Shown here one piece after another: positions 47,024-56,746 of a stretch of DNA of 64,000 nucleotides. Every line of letters begins with the position of its first letter. Positions within the stretch are counted from its first letter, which is position 1. Position numbers and translations under genes: made by a program. Origin of the DNA: Lactiplantibacillus paraplantarum (lineage in GTDB: Bacteria > Bacillota > Bacilli > Lactobacillales > Lactobacillaceae); the NCBI RefSeq assembly GCF_003641145.1, contig NZ_CP032744.1:1674001-1738000 (forward strand), written 5' to 3'. The notes below the pieces were generated by a model that was given only the letters and a program-made list of their open reading frames with translations, was not told where the DNA came from and ran no database searches.

Positions 47024-48199
47024 TTACTTAATATCACCCTTCATCAGTTCCGCAAAAATTTTATTAGCCGCCGCTTGACTACCAGCGGCCTTGCGATAGT
47101 AATTACTTAACAATACTACGCCAGTCTTGCCGTCTGGTGAGAGATAAACGCTGGATTCATACCCGTAACCAAGTCCGTGTGACCGAATACCATTGCTCAT
47201 GTTATAAACACCACCGCCATATTCACCAGTGGCCGTTCGCGTGTGTAAAATTGCGACGTTCTTTTTTGACAATAACTGCCCCTTCAGAATGGCACTTTCA
47301 ACTGTAAATAAATCTGCAGTACTCATATAAACTTGACCAGTCCCTAACTCATTGGCCATCTGGGCTTTGCTTTCTGGCATCGTCTGATCATAATTAGGAA
47401 TCGTTTGATCTGCAAGTGCTCGGTAGCCCGTGGTCGCATTCTGACCCTGACCATGAATTAAAAAACCAGTTTCCTTCAAATTCAACTTGTCAATAAAATG
47501 CGTAGTAAAGAAATGTTGATATGATTGACCAGTCACCTTGCGAATAATACCAGCTAACAACAAAAAGTTAACGGACGAATAATTATTAATACCATTTTTA
47601 TCTGGATAGTAAAAAACATTATGGGCCGCAAAGTCAATCACTTTATTTTCCGGTAAGAATTCTTTCGAACCACTCTTCAACCGGAATCCGGTCGTCATAT
47701 CTAACATCTGACGAAGCGTTGTTTGACGGCCATGCTTGAGGTTTGGATAATACTTAGAAATCGGATCAGTTAACTTTAATTTGCCCGCCTGTACAAGCTG
47801 CATAATGCCGACCGCCGTCATTGATTTTTGAATTGATAAAATTTGGTACTTTGAATTTACTTTGTTAAGTTGGTCCTTTGCTTTATTCGCGTAACCAAAG
47901 GCACGCTTATAAATAACATGATCATTTTTAACCACTAATGCTGAACCCACAAAATGGCTTAACTTCAAAGCCTTAGTCACCTGTGCATCCGTGTTTTTAT
48001 TATTTGAAAACGTTGTTTGGTTCACCTTACGACTGAGCTGGCTATTTTTCAGTGCCGCTTTTTTATTCAGTGCCTTGTTAGCCAGACGCTTGTTGGCAAT
48101 CGCCGTTTGTCGCTCTGTATGATAAATATAGTAGCCGCCACCAGCTCCCACAATCAGCAGTCCAAGCAAAACTGTTATCAAAAGTTTGCTTCGCTTCAC
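47024..48199 (-). CDS. dltE: Serine hydrolase DltE (formerly PbpX2), D-Ala esterase
   Basis: A beta-lactamase-class-C/PBP-like serine hydrolase with an N-terminal signal anchor. The catalytic SxxK is SIQK (Ser128 and Lys131 in the 397-residue numbering). The second motif region contains YSSVNF. The C-terminal SHGLGYGYE replaces the usual KTG-like triad. In L. plantarum this first dlt gene product has been described as an esterase removing D-alanine from lipoteichoic acid, not a carboxypeptidase. I placed the start at the GTG at 48199, because GGGGAGG lies 9 nt upstream. An ATG at 48217 gives the 397-residue version. Confidence 0.92.
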   Translation of the reverse strand: MKRSKLLITVLLGLLIVGAGGGYYIYHTERQTAIANKRLANKALNKKAALKNSQLSRKVNQTTFSNNKNTDAQVTKALKLSHFVGSALVVKNDHVIYKRAFGYANKAKDQLNKVNSKYQILSIQKSMTAVGIMQLVQAGKLKLTDPISKYYPNLKHGRQTTLRQMLDMTTGFRLKSGSKEFLPENKVIDFAAHNVFYYPDKNGINNYSSVNFLLLAGIIRKVTGQSYQHFFTTHFIDKLNLKETGFLIHGQGQNATTGYRALADQTIPNYDQTMPESKAQMANELGTGQVYMSTADLFTVESAILKGQLLSKKNVAILHTRTATGEYGGGVYNMSNGIRSHGLGYGYESSVYLSPDGKTGVVLLSNYYRKAAGSQAAANKIFAELMKGDIK

Positions 48200-48371
48200 A
48201 ATGATTGACCTCCCCATTAGACTATCGATTACGAACTGATTGGTGATATTAGCTGCGCCGCTAATAGTACGCTAAGTTCAATTATCAGTGTAACAATCTA
48301 ACAACCGATAACGCCTGTGACACCTCAAAAAGAACAAAATCCTGCATTTGCGCTTACTGGTCCGACATATT

Positions 48372-48388
48372 TGTAACGGTTTTGTAAC
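48372..48388 (+). promoter_or_regulatory. Candidate WalR (YycF) box upstream of dlt operon
   Basis: TGTAAC at 48372-48377 and TGTAAC at 48383-48388 are separated by exactly 5 nt. This matches the WalR consensus TGTWAH-N5-TGTWAH on the plus strand. It lies about 170-190 nt upstream of the dltE start, and no other operon in this gap is a candidate target. Confidence 0.5.
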
Positions 48389-48553
48389 ATCAACGTTACT
48401 CTCCCCATGAGTAAACGACGTATTACTTCACCTCCTTGACTAATTCTAGCACTCACTAATCACTAGGCGACAGGATAACGAAACAGTTTGCACAAAAATC
48501 AGGCTACTGAAAAGTCACTTAATAAACAGGCTCAATAGCTTTACAAGTTAACA

Positions 48554-48605
48554 TAAAAAAGCTGGGTAAGCACCATCACAACTCATGATGGGCGCTTACC
48601 CAGCT
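48554..48605 (-). terminator. hrcA-grpE-dnaK-dnaJ operon terminator
   Basis: A long imperfect stem (AGCTGGGTAAGC with GCTTACCCAGCT) is followed on the minus strand by six T residues. Confidence 0.9.
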
Positions 48606-48637
48606 ACTTATTACATTTATAAAATCAGTCTGCCTAG

Positions 48638-49783
48638 TTAGACACCCCGAAGTTTGTCAAATAATGAACTCTTACCGTTACCGGCAACCGTCTTACCACT
48701 AGCTTTAGCGAAGGTCTTCAAAGCTTCTTTCTGACCTTTGTTCAAGTGTGTTGGTGTTTCAATGGCAACCGTGACCCGTTCATCACCATTGCCATTACCA
48801 CGCAATCGGGGTGCACCCTTGCCACGTAACCGGAAAGTCGTCCCCGTTTGAGTACCAGCTGGGATCTTCAACTTAACGTCACCATGAACGGTCTTAACCT
48901 GAACTTCATCACCAAGCGCTGCTTGAACAAAGTCAATCGGCAACTTGAAGTAAATCGTCGCCCCATCACGTTCAAAGTCTTTGCTTGGTTCAACCCTAAA
49001 GATGATAAAGAGATCCCCATAAGGGCCACCATTAGTACCGGCTTCTCCTTGGTTTTGAAGTCGCATTTGCTGTCCTTCTTCAACCCCAGCAGGAACGGTC
49101 ACTTTGATAGAATGGCTCTGTTCCGTATGTCCAGAACCACCACAAGTTGCACACTTATCTTTGATTTCTTTACCAGTCCCGTGACAAACGTCACACACTT
49201 GTTGACTCATCATCCGACCAAGCGGTGTGTTGGTCTGAACTTGGATATAACCAGCACCATGACATTTTGAACAGGTCACTGGTGAAGTCCCAGGCTTAGC
49301 ACCGGAACCGCCACACGTTTCACATTGTTCCTCACGATTATAAGTAATGGTCGTCTTCTTACCAAAAATGGCATCTTCAAATTTCAATGTCATTTCATAC
49401 TGTAAATCACGCCCTTGTTGCGGCGCCGTTGGGTTAGGTCGCCGTGAGCCACCTGCGCCACCACCAAAGAAGGAACTAAAAATATCCTCAAAGCCACCGC
49501 CGCCACCGAAGCCGCCAAAGTCTTGGCCACCAAAGCCACCGGCACCGCCGCCAAAGCCTTGCTGACCGCCAGTTGATCCAAATTGGTCATACTGAGACCG
49601 CTTTTGAGGATCGCCTAACGTTTCATACGCTTCATTGACAGCTTTAAACTTTTCTTCCGCACCAGGTTCATGATTCAAATCAGGATGATACTTCTTTGAA
49701 AGCTTACGGTACGCCTTCTTAATTTCGTCCTGACTGGCATCCTTTTCAACACCCAGAACCTTATATAAGTCTTGCTCTGCCAT
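48638..49783 (-). CDS. dnaJ: Chaperone DnaJ (Hsp40)
   Basis: A 381-residue co-chaperone. The J domain (1-70) has the HPD in [10 protein letters not shown] Gly/Phe-rich stretch follows (about 74-115). The four CxxCxGxG zinc repeats are [24 protein letters not shown] and CATCGGSG. The C-terminal substrate domains are complete. The gene lies 100 nt after dnaK, with a hairpin in the gap. Confidence 0.98.
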   Translation of the reverse strand: MAEQDLYKVLGVEKDASQDEIKKAYRKLSKKYHPDLNHEPGAEEKFKAVNEAYETLGDPQKRSQYDQFGSTGGQQGFGGGAGGFGGQDFGGFGGGGGFEDIFSSFFGGGAGGSRRPNPTAPQQGRDLQYEMTLKFEDAIFGKKTTITYNREEQCETCGGSGAKPGTSPVTCSKCHGAGYIQVQTNTPLGRMMSQQVCDVCHGTGKEIKDKCATCGGSGHTEQSHSIKVTVPAGVEEGQQMRLQNQGEAGTNGGPYGDLFIIFRVEPSKDFERDGATIYFKLPIDFVQAALGDEVQVKTVHGDVKLKIPAGTQTGTTFRLRGKGAPRLRGNGNGDERVTVAIETPTHLNKGQKEALKTFAKASGKTVAGNGKSSLFDKLRGV

Positions 49784-49837
49784 TGTAACCTCCTAATGAA
49801 CCTTAATTAAGTCTCATTAATACTAGCATATTTAAAC

Positions 49838-49872
49838 CAAAAAGGCCAAAGCCACGTGGCCTTGGCCTTTTG
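49838..49872 (-). terminator. Hairpin/possible partial terminator between dnaK and dnaJ
   Basis: AAAAGGCCAA-GCC (about 49839-49852) pairs with GGC-TTGGCCTTTT (about 49858-49871). On the minus strand it ends in TTTTTGG. It may attenuate or process the transcript between the two chaperone genes. Confidence 0.65.
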
Positions 49873-49883
49873 TTCTGACAGTT

Positions 49884-51752
49884 TTACTTCTTATCCTTGT
49901 CTTTATCCAAGTCTTCAAAGTCACCGTCAACCGTGTTGTCATCACCGCTCTTGGCCGAATCAGCGTTGCCAGCAGCATTACCGTCGGCACCAGCTTGAGC
50001 ACCCTGAGCTTCTTGGGCTTGTTGATACAACTTGACTGATAAGTCTTGAACGATCTTATTCAAATCATCCTTCTTGGCTTTCATCTCATCAATATTGTTA
50101 TCATCTTGAGCCTTCTTCAAAGCATCACGGGCATCTTGAGCCTTCTTAACTTCATCTTCGGAAACCTTACCTTCAAGATCCTTCAAGGTCTTGTCGGTCG
50201 TAAAGATCAATTGATCGACTTCGTTCTTCAAGTCAACTTCTTCTTTACGTTGCTTATCGGCTTCTTCATTTTCTTTGGCTTCCTTGACCATTTGATCAAT
50301 TTCGTCGTCTGAGAGACCCGATGAACTCTTAATGGTAATCTTTTGTTCTTTATTAGTTCCCATATCCTTAGCAGAAACGTTAACGATCCCGTTCTTATCG
50401 ATATCGAATTTAACTTCGATTTGAGGAACGCCACGAGGTGCTGCTGGAATGTCGGTTAATTGGAAACGACCTAACGTCTTGTTGTCCGCAGCCATTGGCC
50501 GTTCACCTTGCAAGACATGAATGTCAACAGCTGGTTGATTATCAGCAGCCGTACTGAAGACTTGTGACTTGCTAGTTGGAATGGTGGTATTACGGTCAAT
50601 CAATTTCGTGAAGACCCCACCCATAGTTTCAATTCCAAGTGAAAGTGGCGTAACATCAAGCAACACAACGTCCTTAACATCACCAGTAATCACACCACCT
50701 TGAACAGCTGCCCCTAAGGCAACCGCTTCATCAGGGTTGATTGAATGGTTAGATTCTTTGCCAGTCCACTTTTCAACGGCTTCTTGAACAGCTGGAATCC
50801 GGGTAGACCCACCGTTTAAGATAACAACGTCTAAGTCGCTAGCAGAAAGGTTGGCATCTTTCAAAGCATTTTCAACTGGGATCCGGGTCTTTTCAACCAA
50901 GTCCGCCGTCAATTCATTGAACTTAGCCCGCGTTAACGTGGTTTCCAAATGCAAAGGACCACTAGCACCAGCTGAAATGAATGGTAAACTGATTTGCGCT
51001 TCAGAAACACCAGAGAGATCCTTCTTCGCTTTTTCAGCAGCATCCTTTAACCGTTGTAAGGCCATCTTGTCTTGTGATAAGTCAACGCCATTGTCAGCCT
51101 TGAAACTAGCCACTAACCAGTCGATGATCTTTTGGTCAAAGTCGTCACCACCAAGGTGAGTATCACCGTTTGTTGATAACACTTCGAAGACGCCATCGCC
51201 TAATTCCAAGATGGAGACATCAAACGTCCCACCACCAAGGTCATAAACTAAGATTTTTTCGTCTTTGTCGGTCTTATCCAAACCATAGGCTAAAGCTGCC
51301 GCCGTTGGTTCGTTAATAATCCGTTCGATGTTTAAACCGGCAATCTTACCAGCATCCTTAGTTGCTTGCCGTTGGGCATCATTAAAGTAAGCAGGAACAG
51401 TTACAACGGCCTTTTCAACCTTGTCACCAAGATAGTCTTCAGCAAATCCTTTGATGTATTGTAAAATCATTGCTGAAATTTGTTGTGGCGTGTAGTCTTT
51501 GCCTTCAATGTTAACCTTGTAACCCGCTTCACCCATGTGGCGCTTAATTGAAGCAACGGTATTAGGGTTAGTGATTGCTTGCCGCTTGGCAACTTCACCA
51601 ACTTGAGTTTCGCCATCTTTGAATGCCACAACTGAAGGAACCGTCCGGCCACCTTCAGGAGTGGTGATAATCTTAGGTTCATTACCTTCAAGAACCGCTA
51701 CCGCAGAGTTAGTAGTTCCGAGGTCAATCCCGATAATTTTATTACTTGCCAT
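49884..51752 (-). CDS. dnaK: Chaperone DnaK (Hsp70)
   Basis: A 622-residue Hsp70. The ATPase domain (1-360) has [27 protein letters not shown] and [13 protein letters not shown]. The linker [14 protein letters not shown] is followed by the substrate domain and a helical lid. The Gly/Ala/Asp-rich C-terminal tail ends DLDKDKDKK. As in Gram-positive bacteria, the nucleotide domain lacks the insert found in Gram-negative DnaK. Confidence 0.98.
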   Translation of the reverse strand: MASNKIIGIDLGTTNSAVAVLEGNEPKIITTPEGGRTVPSVVAFKDGETQVGEVAKRQAITNPNTVASIKRHMGEAGYKVNIEGKDYTPQQISAMILQYIKGFAEDYLGDKVEKAVVTVPAYFNDAQRQATKDAGKIAGLNIERIINEPTAAALAYGLDKTDKDEKILVYDLGGGTFDVSILELGDGVFEVLSTNGDTHLGGDDFDQKIIDWLVASFKADNGVDLSQDKMALQRLKDAAEKAKKDLSGVSEAQISLPFISAGASGPLHLETTLTRAKFNELTADLVEKTRIPVENALKDANLSASDLDVVILNGGSTRIPAVQEAVEKWTGKESNHSINPDEAVALGAAVQGGVITGDVKDVVLLDVTPLSLGIETMGGVFTKLIDRNTTIPTSKSQVFSTAADNQPAVDIHVLQGERPMAADNKTLGRFQLTDIPAAPRGVPQIEVKFDIDKNGIVNVSAKDMGTNKEQKITIKSSSGLSDDEIDQMVKEAKENEEADKQRKEEVDLKNEVDQLIFTTDKTLKDLEGKVSEDEVKKAQDARDALKKAQDDNNIDEMKAKKDDLNKIVQDLSVKLYQQAQEAQGAQAGADGNAAGNADSAKSGDDNTVDGDFEDLDKDKDKK

Positions 51753-51794
51753 AAATTAACAAACCTCTTTTTAATTAGTATTTTTATTGATTAA

Positions 51795-52394
51795 TTACTG
51801 TGCCACAACGACCATGGCTGGACGGAGTGTCCGGTCTTTCAATAGGTAACCCCGTTGTAAGACTTGCACCACCGTATCGGCCGGATGATCATCATCAACT
51901 GGCACGGTCTGAACAGCTTGGTGAATATTTGGATCAAACTTTTCACCCGCAGCGGCGACTTCAGTGACCCCATGCTTCTTCAAAGCGTCTTGCAAATGGC
52001 CATAGACCATTTCAACACCCTTCTTCAATTGCTGAGCCGCTTCATCATCCGCTTGCGTTGCTAAGGCCCGCTCTAAGTTATCTAATACGGGTAAAACATC
52101 CTTAGCCAACGCTTGACCGTCATATTTCAGCAACGCCGCTTGCTCTTTCTTGTTGCGGTTTTGCATATTGACGATCTCAGCTTGTGCTCGCAACAACTGA
52201 TCGTCCTTTTCATCTAACTGCGCCTTAAGGTCAACAATTTGTTGCGCTTGCGGATCCACCTGTGTTGTTTCTTCGGATTGGTCCGCTGCGCTAGTTGCTG
52301 CCTGAGTTGCTTCACTGGCAGTAGAAGTTGCCTTTGAATCAGCTGTCGACGTCTGTGAATCGGTTGACGCCGTATGCGTTGATTTTTTTGCCAA
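51795..52394 (-). CDS. grpE: Nucleotide exchange factor GrpE
   Basis: DnaK nucleotide exchange factor. A long Ser/Thr/Ala-rich disordered N-terminus (about 1-55) precedes a coiled coil (about 60-100), and the C-terminal beta domain carries [13 protein letters not shown] and [18 protein letters not shown] chose TTG at 52394 (199 residues) because AGGGAG lies 9 nt upstream. The ATG at 52403 and GTG at 52418 leave little or no spacing to that site. Confidence 0.93.
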   Translation of the reverse strand: MAKKSTHTASTDSQTSTADSKATSTASEATQAATSAADQSEETTQVDPQAQQIVDLKAQLDEKDDQLLRAQAEIVNMQNRNKKEQAALLKYDGQALAKDVLPVLDNLERALATQADDEAAQQLKKGVEMVYGHLQDALKKHGVTEVAAAGEKFDPNIHQAVQTVPVDDDHPADTVVQVLQRGYLLKDRTLRPAMVVVAQ

Positions 52395-52414
52395 TGTTTT
52401 CATCTCCCTGTCCG

Positions 52415-53458
52415 TCACTCGTCAAAGTACCGGTAATAATCTAGTAATTTGCGGGCGAGTTCACGTTGGAACGCACCCATCAGCCCAATCATCCGTGAAT
52501 ACGGCATGGCGGTCGGTCCAAGTAAGGCAATCACACCCTGCCCGTGTTGATCGACATCGTAAGTAGCGGTAATCAAACTGTAGTTCTTCAACAAATCGTT
52601 GGTAATCTCATTACCGATACGAACCTGAATTTGTTGACCAGGTGGGCCAATCACATTAGCTAATCGATCCGTTTGATCAAGTAACGAGTACAATGACTGT
52701 AACTCTTTCGGGCTCTGTTGTTCGGTATAGTTAAACAAATTTAACTTGCCGCCAACATAGAAGCGCTCAGAAGCTGCCTTGGACAACACACTGCCAAAAA
52801 TATCCAAGAAACCATCTGGATCTTGCAAATACTGTGCAAGTTTTAGTGGAATCTCATGAGTCAATTGACGGAGGACGTCTTGTAACGGCAAGCCAACTAG
52901 CTGGTCATCAATAAACCGAACGACCGGTTCCAGCTCATCACCAGTAATGTCATTAGGAATGGTGAACGTTTGATTTTCAACGTCACCATTATTCGTGACT
53001 AGGATCGCCATGACTTGATGATTGCCCAACGGTACGAGTCGGAAACCACTAAGACGGCTGTCTTTGAGCTCCGGACGCAACGTGAAGGTCGTATAGCTTG
53101 TCAATTGGGACAAAATATCGGCCGACTGGGCAACAATTTCGTCAATCTTATGGAACTCGCCACCTAACGAATGTTGAATTACTTTTAAGTCTTTGCCGTC
53201 AACCTTTTCGGGCTTCAGAATATGATCGACATAGTACCGGTACCCTTTAATTGATGGAATTCGACCTGATGACAAATGCGTTTTGACGATCAATCCCAAA
53301 TCCTCTAGCCGGGCCATTTCATTACGAATGGTCGCCGAACTGACCTTGATTGGCAGCTCTTGAACTAGCGATTTGGACCCAACTGGGTTACCGCCCTCGG
53401 TATAGTCACGGACAATGGCCTTTAAAATTAGGCTTTGTCGTTCAGTTAACGTGATCAT
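52415..53458 (-). CDS. hrcA: Heat-inducible transcription repressor HrcA
   Basis: A 347-residue repressor of class I heat-shock genes. The N-terminal winged helix reads [20 protein letters not shown] and [16 protein letters not shown]. The C-terminal ligand/dimer domain follows. It is the first gene of hrcA-grpE-dnaK-dnaJ and is autoregulated through two CIRCE operators upstream. The start is somewhat uncertain: AGAGG is only 2 nt from the ATG at 53458, and a GTG lies one codon before. Confidence 0.96.
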   Translation of the reverse strand: MITLTERQSLILKAIVRDYTEGGNPVGSKSLVQELPIKVSSATIRNEMARLEDLGLIVKTHLSSGRIPSIKGYRYYVDHILKPEKVDGKDLKVIQHSLGGEFHKIDEIVAQSADILSQLTSYTTFTLRPELKDSRLSGFRLVPLGNHQVMAILVTNNGDVENQTFTIPNDITGDELEPVVRFIDDQLVGLPLQDVLRQLTHEIPLKLAQYLQDPDGFLDIFGSVLSKAASERFYVGGKLNLFNYTEQQSPKELQSLYSLLDQTDRLANVIGPPGQQIQVRIGNEITNDLLKNYSLITATYDVDQHGQGVIALLGPTAMPYSRMIGLMGAFQRELARKLLDYYRYFDE

Positions 53459-53467
53459 CACCTCTTT

Positions 53468-53494
53468 TTAGCACTTAACTTAATGGAGTGCTAA
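53468..53494. promoter_or_regulatory. CIRCE operator 1
   Basis: TTAGCACTT-N9-GAGTGCTAA, one mismatch from the CIRCE consensus. It lies immediately downstream of the proximal promoter and just before hrcA. Confidence 0.95.
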
Positions 53495-53504
53495 CACAAT
53501 TACT

Positions 53505-53533
53505 AATATAACAACCACCCCGATGAAAGTCAA
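53505..53533 (-). promoter_or_regulatory. Proximal hrcA promoter
   Basis: On the minus strand TTGACT (53528-53533) and TATATT (53505-53510) are spaced 17 nt, and CIRCE 1 covers the expected start site. Confidence 0.85.
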
Positions 53534-53623
53534 GGAAAGACAAAGTATTTCTGGAAAAGAATGCTTGAATTATCAGTATGGTAAGCACCACCATGACAGG
53601 TCTTTAACGACCTCAATCAACAA

Positions 53624-53650
53624 TTAGCACTCCTTACCTACGAGTGCTAA
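53624..53650. promoter_or_regulatory. CIRCE operator 2
   Basis: A perfect TTAGCACTC-N9-GAGTGCTAA that overlaps the -10 region of a second, distal promoter. Confidence 0.95.
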
Positions 53651-53677
53651 TATACACCCACATCAATGACATTGCAA
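53649..53677 (-). promoter_or_regulatory. Distal hrcA promoter
   Basis: On the minus strand TTGCAA (53672-53677) and TATATT (53649-53654) are spaced 17 nt. CIRCE 2 abuts and overlaps the -10 box. Confidence 0.65.
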
Positions 53678-53890
53678 GCACGATGCCTAGCAATAGCACC
53701 TCGCCATCAGCGGCAATCCATATCGTAATCGCCAACATGGATTTAATACCCAGGATGTAATTGATTACCCACCAAAAAGTCCGAGACAAAACTAATTATG
53801 CCCAGTTTCTTTTTCCAGAAACTGAGCACAATTTTTCTATCAATATTGTCGAGATGGGGGCCATTAAAAACCGCATACACCTCTTACTAC

Positions 53891-54601
53891 TTACCGTTCC
53901 GCTTTATTAATAGCATGATCGATAACTTCATTATCAAACTGTTCCTGAAGATAAGCCTCATTGTCGATCGGTAAGTGCACGTGAAAATCAGCAAAATGTT
54001 GAACCTTCAACGTAGCTTGTTCCACTTCGAATCCAAGCAAATGACCACCCAACTGATGATCCTTGCTTAGAAAATGTAAGTGAAAGCCACCGACCGTAGC
54101 CCCTTGGAACAAGTGTGGCGCATAGTAACCAATAATCGTTCCATCGACATCTTCCCCAGTAAACTCGGGTTGCGTCGCTGTTGCTGCAACCAACGTCTTA
54201 TAAGGCGGTTCTTGCCGTGGGGCGACTCGCGTCTTAATATGTGCAAACGTGCCATCGACCCGAATGGCCGCAAACACATTCGTTAAGCGATAATCTTGAA
54301 TAACCTGCTGTTCAAAATCGGCCTGCTTGATTGTTGCCAAGTTAGCGCTGATGTCAGGTTTTTCAAAGTGTACCGATGCAAACGGTAACGTTTCGTCAGG
54401 CTTGATTTCACGAATCTGGCCGTCTTCACGTGCCTGATAAGCGTGACCATCAACAATGATCACTTCACCGTTAAGACCATCTAGCGTCCCAATTCCAGTA
54501 TCACCATGTGTTAAAAGTTCCCGGGCCGTGATGGTTCCATCAAATAGACCGGGCACGAGTAATCCTAACGTGCCGTGTTGAAAAATTGTTGTTGTATCCA
54601 T
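53891..54601 (-). CDS. budA: Alpha-acetolactate decarboxylase
   Basis: A 236-residue enzyme (also called AldB/AldC) converting alpha-acetolactate to acetoin, which relieves pyruvate overflow and acid stress. The zinc-binding histidines are in GGFHLHFLSKDHQLGGHLLG (about 173-192). The conserved N-terminal FQHGTLGLLVPGLFDG and catalytic Glu/Arg regions are present. It starts 3 nt after the ribF stop, so it is cotranscribed with truB-ribF. A weak hairpin (53803-53824) lies downstream. Confidence 0.95.
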   Translation of the reverse strand: MDTTTIFQHGTLGLLVPGLFDGTITARELLTHGDTGIGTLDGLNGEVIIVDGHAYQAREDGQIREIKPDETLPFASVHFEKPDISANLATIKQADFEQQVIQDYRLTNVFAAIRVDGTFAHIKTRVAPRQEPPYKTLVAATATQPEFTGEDVDGTIIGYYAPHLFQGATVGGFHLHFLSKDHQLGGHLLGFEVEQATLKVQHFADFHVHLPIDNEAYLQEQFDNEVIDHAINKAER

Positions 54602-54604
54602 TCA

Positions 54605-55603
54605 TTATGCCTCCAAACTATCTGATTGTTTAGCAACTTGTATTCGGGGTGCCACCTGAAATGGGTGCATGGCATAGTAATCTCGGGTAGCCTGTTCATC
54701 ACGTTTTAATTGGGCGACTAACTCATCCGCACCCGCAAATTTAATTTCACCACGCATTCGATGACTCCAACGAACCGTCAACTGTTGGCCGTAAAGATCA
54801 CCGTGGAAATCTAATAAATAAATTTCAACCGTAATTGGACGATGATCGCCGAACGTGACGTTGCGCCCCACTGATGCCATCCCCATGACCCATTGTGAGC
54901 CAATCTGCACCATTGTGGCATAAATACCAATACCGGGCACCCGCGTATTGGAGCCGTGGGCAACGTTGGCAGTCGGGAAGCCCAGCGTACGGCCCCGTGC
55001 TTCACCATGGACCACTTCACCGCTAGTTTCATATTGATAGCCAAGTAACCGGTTGGCCGTATCAATTTCCCCAGCGTCCAACGCATGGCGAATGCGCGTC
55101 GAACTGATCTTTTCAGCATCCAATTCGGCCTTGGGAACTTCAATAATTTCAAATCGATTGCGACCATATTCGTTCAACCGTTGCATGTTGGCAATTTCGG
55201 CCGGTCCGTAAGTGTAATCAAAACCGGCCACTACTGTTTGCGCGTGCAAACCAACGATCAACTGGTCAACAAAGGTTTGCGGTGGCATGGCACCCACCGC
55301 CGCATCAAAATGGAGGACGTACAAGATTTCAACACCAAGTTCCGCCATCAATGCTGTTTTTTGAGCAATCGTCGTTAAATAGCGCACCTGCTGGGGGTCC
55401 GTATGTTTGAAGACAACTGACGGGTGCTGATCAAACGTCATCACTGCCAGTTTTGCGTGTTGTGCTTGGGCCGCCTGACGTGCCGTTGCAACAACTTGTT
55501 GATGCCCGCGGTGAACGCCGTCAAAAAAGCCTAAGGCCAATACGATCGGCCCTTCTGGGATTTGGCCCGTCGCCACGGGATACTTTAAATTAATCACCTG
55601 CAT
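54605..55603 (-). CDS. ribF: Bifunctional riboflavin kinase/FAD synthetase
   Basis: A 332-residue RibCF protein making FMN and FAD. The N-terminal nucleotidyltransferase domain has ALGFFDGVHRGHQ and VAGFDYTYG. The C-terminal flavokinase domain has GRTLGFPTANV. The ATG at 55603 fits AAGGAG 9 nt upstream, and an earlier frame extension overlaps truB and is rejected. It lies downstream of truB, the common order. Confidence 0.96.
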   Translation of the reverse strand: MQVINLKYPVATGQIPEGPIVLALGFFDGVHRGHQQVVATARQAAQAQHAKLAVMTFDQHPSVVFKHTDPQQVRYLTTIAQKTALMAELGVEILYVLHFDAAVGAMPPQTFVDQLIVGLHAQTVVAGFDYTYGPAEIANMQRLNEYGRNRFEIIEVPKAELDAEKISSTRIRHALDAGEIDTANRLLGYQYETSGEVVHGEARGRTLGFPTANVAHGSNTRVPGIGIYATMVQIGSQWVMGMASVGRNVTFGDHRPITVEIYLLDFHGDLYGQQLTVRWSHRMRGEIKFAGADELVAQLKRDEQATRDYYAMHPFQVAPRIQVAKQSDSLEA

Positions 55604-55616
55604 GACAAAAAACTCC

Positions 55617-56540
55617 TTAATTGACCGCAAACATTTTAAACGGTTTGTACCGTTGTTCATCCGGTCGGTAACTATATAGACATTTTAGGCTGTTTTGGTA
55701 AACTAACGCAACCATCGTGTTCGCATCTGGATCAGTTTGTTGGCCTTCCGCAGCCGTAATGAAGGCTCCGTTTTTGACGCGTTGCCACTGTTCATCAGTC
55801 AATGTGACCCGCGGGTATTGCCCCAATGCTTTATCGATTGGCGCTAGTAAATCACCGGCCGTGCCAGCCTCCACGTGTGCTGTAATTTCTTCAAAAGTCA
55901 CCGTTTCGGCCAGCGTAAAGCCACCGCTCTTTAGCCGAGTTAGGTCGCTCATGACAGCGGGTACTCCGAGAGCCTTACCAACATCCACCGCCAACGTTCG
56001 CACATAGGTTCCTTTGCTACAAGCAACGGTAAAGTAAATCGTTTGCGTCTTAGTTTCCGGATCATAATCGGCAGCCTGCCGTTGCTTAAAGCTGGTAATC
56101 GTCACGTGACGTTCAGGTCGTTCGACCGTTTCACCGTTTCTGGCGTAGTCGTACAACCGCCGCCCGTTCACTTTCACTGCTGAAAACATCGGTGGAATTT
56201 GCGTAATTGCACCGGTCATCTGTTCTAGTGCTTCATCGATTGCTTCACTAGTAAACGGTTCACTAATCGCTTGCCGCGCAATCTCCTCGCCATCTAAGTC
56301 TTCAGTGGTCGTTGCAAATCCTAGTGTGATGCTGCCTTGGTATTCCTTGCCCGAAGCGACTAAAAATTGAACAACCTTAGTGGCGTTACCGATACAGATT
56401 GGTAAAACACCATCGACGTTCGGATCCAAAGTCCCGGAATGCCCAACTTTTCTAGTCTGGTAGAGCCGGCGAATTTTAGCAACACAATCAAAACTCGTCA
56501 TTCCCCGGGGTTTATATAATGGTAGAATTCCGTTTAACAT
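55617..56540 (-). CDS. truB: tRNA pseudouridine-55 synthase
   Basis: A 307-residue TruB from the ATG at 56540 (AAGGAG 6 nt upstream). The catalytic Asp is in HSGTLDPNVDGVLP. YKPRGMTSFD and FSAVKVNGRRLYDYAR are typical. A C-terminal PUA-like domain covers about the last 70 residues. It modifies the T-loop of tRNAs. It is the first gene of truB-ribF-budA. Confidence 0.97.
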   Translation of the reverse strand: MLNGILPLYKPRGMTSFDCVAKIRRLYQTRKVGHSGTLDPNVDGVLPICIGNATKVVQFLVASGKEYQGSITLGFATTTEDLDGEEIARQAISEPFTSEAIDEALEQMTGAITQIPPMFSAVKVNGRRLYDYARNGETVERPERHVTITSFKQRQAADYDPETKTQTIYFTVACSKGTYVRTLAVDVGKALGVPAVMSDLTRLKSGGFTLAETVTFEEITAHVEAGTAGDLLAPIDKALGQYPRVTLTDEQWQRVKNGAFITAAEGQQTDPDANTMVALVYQNSLKCLYSYRPDEQRYKPFKMFAVN

Positions 56541-56746
56541 AAAAAACTCCTTCAATATTTAAATTCAGTTTTAAGTGACGCCTAACAGGGCCGTCACGGA
56601 TTTAATCGTCCTTAATCGACGGTTTTCAGTATACCACACCTCACCCATATGTAAGCGGATTATCAAAGAATTCAGAGTGCTTGATGCCATAGCTAAGCCG
56701 TTTAGCACCAATCATCCTGGCTAAGTGATGAATATACCACGTGCTT

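Larger units (their letters stand above)
48218..48637. other. Intergenic region dnaJ-dltE
   Basis: No gene is seen. On the minus strand, TTACAC and TACTAT spaced 18 nt (about 48260-48290) are a possible dlt promoter. Further upstream lie the WalR-like box and GTAAC/GTTAC repeats (about 48372-48400), then the dnaJ terminator. Confidence 0.45.

Noticed and set aside
49347..49565. Proline-rich antisense ORFs opposite dnaJ and similar ORFs opposite other genes
   Set aside because: They are shadows of Gly-rich or biased codons in the real genes, with no ribosome sites.
53799..53833. Hairpin CAGTTTCT/AGAAACTG as budA terminator
   Set aside because: The stem is 8 bp, but the minus-strand tail is not a clear T run. 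It is mentioned under budA only.
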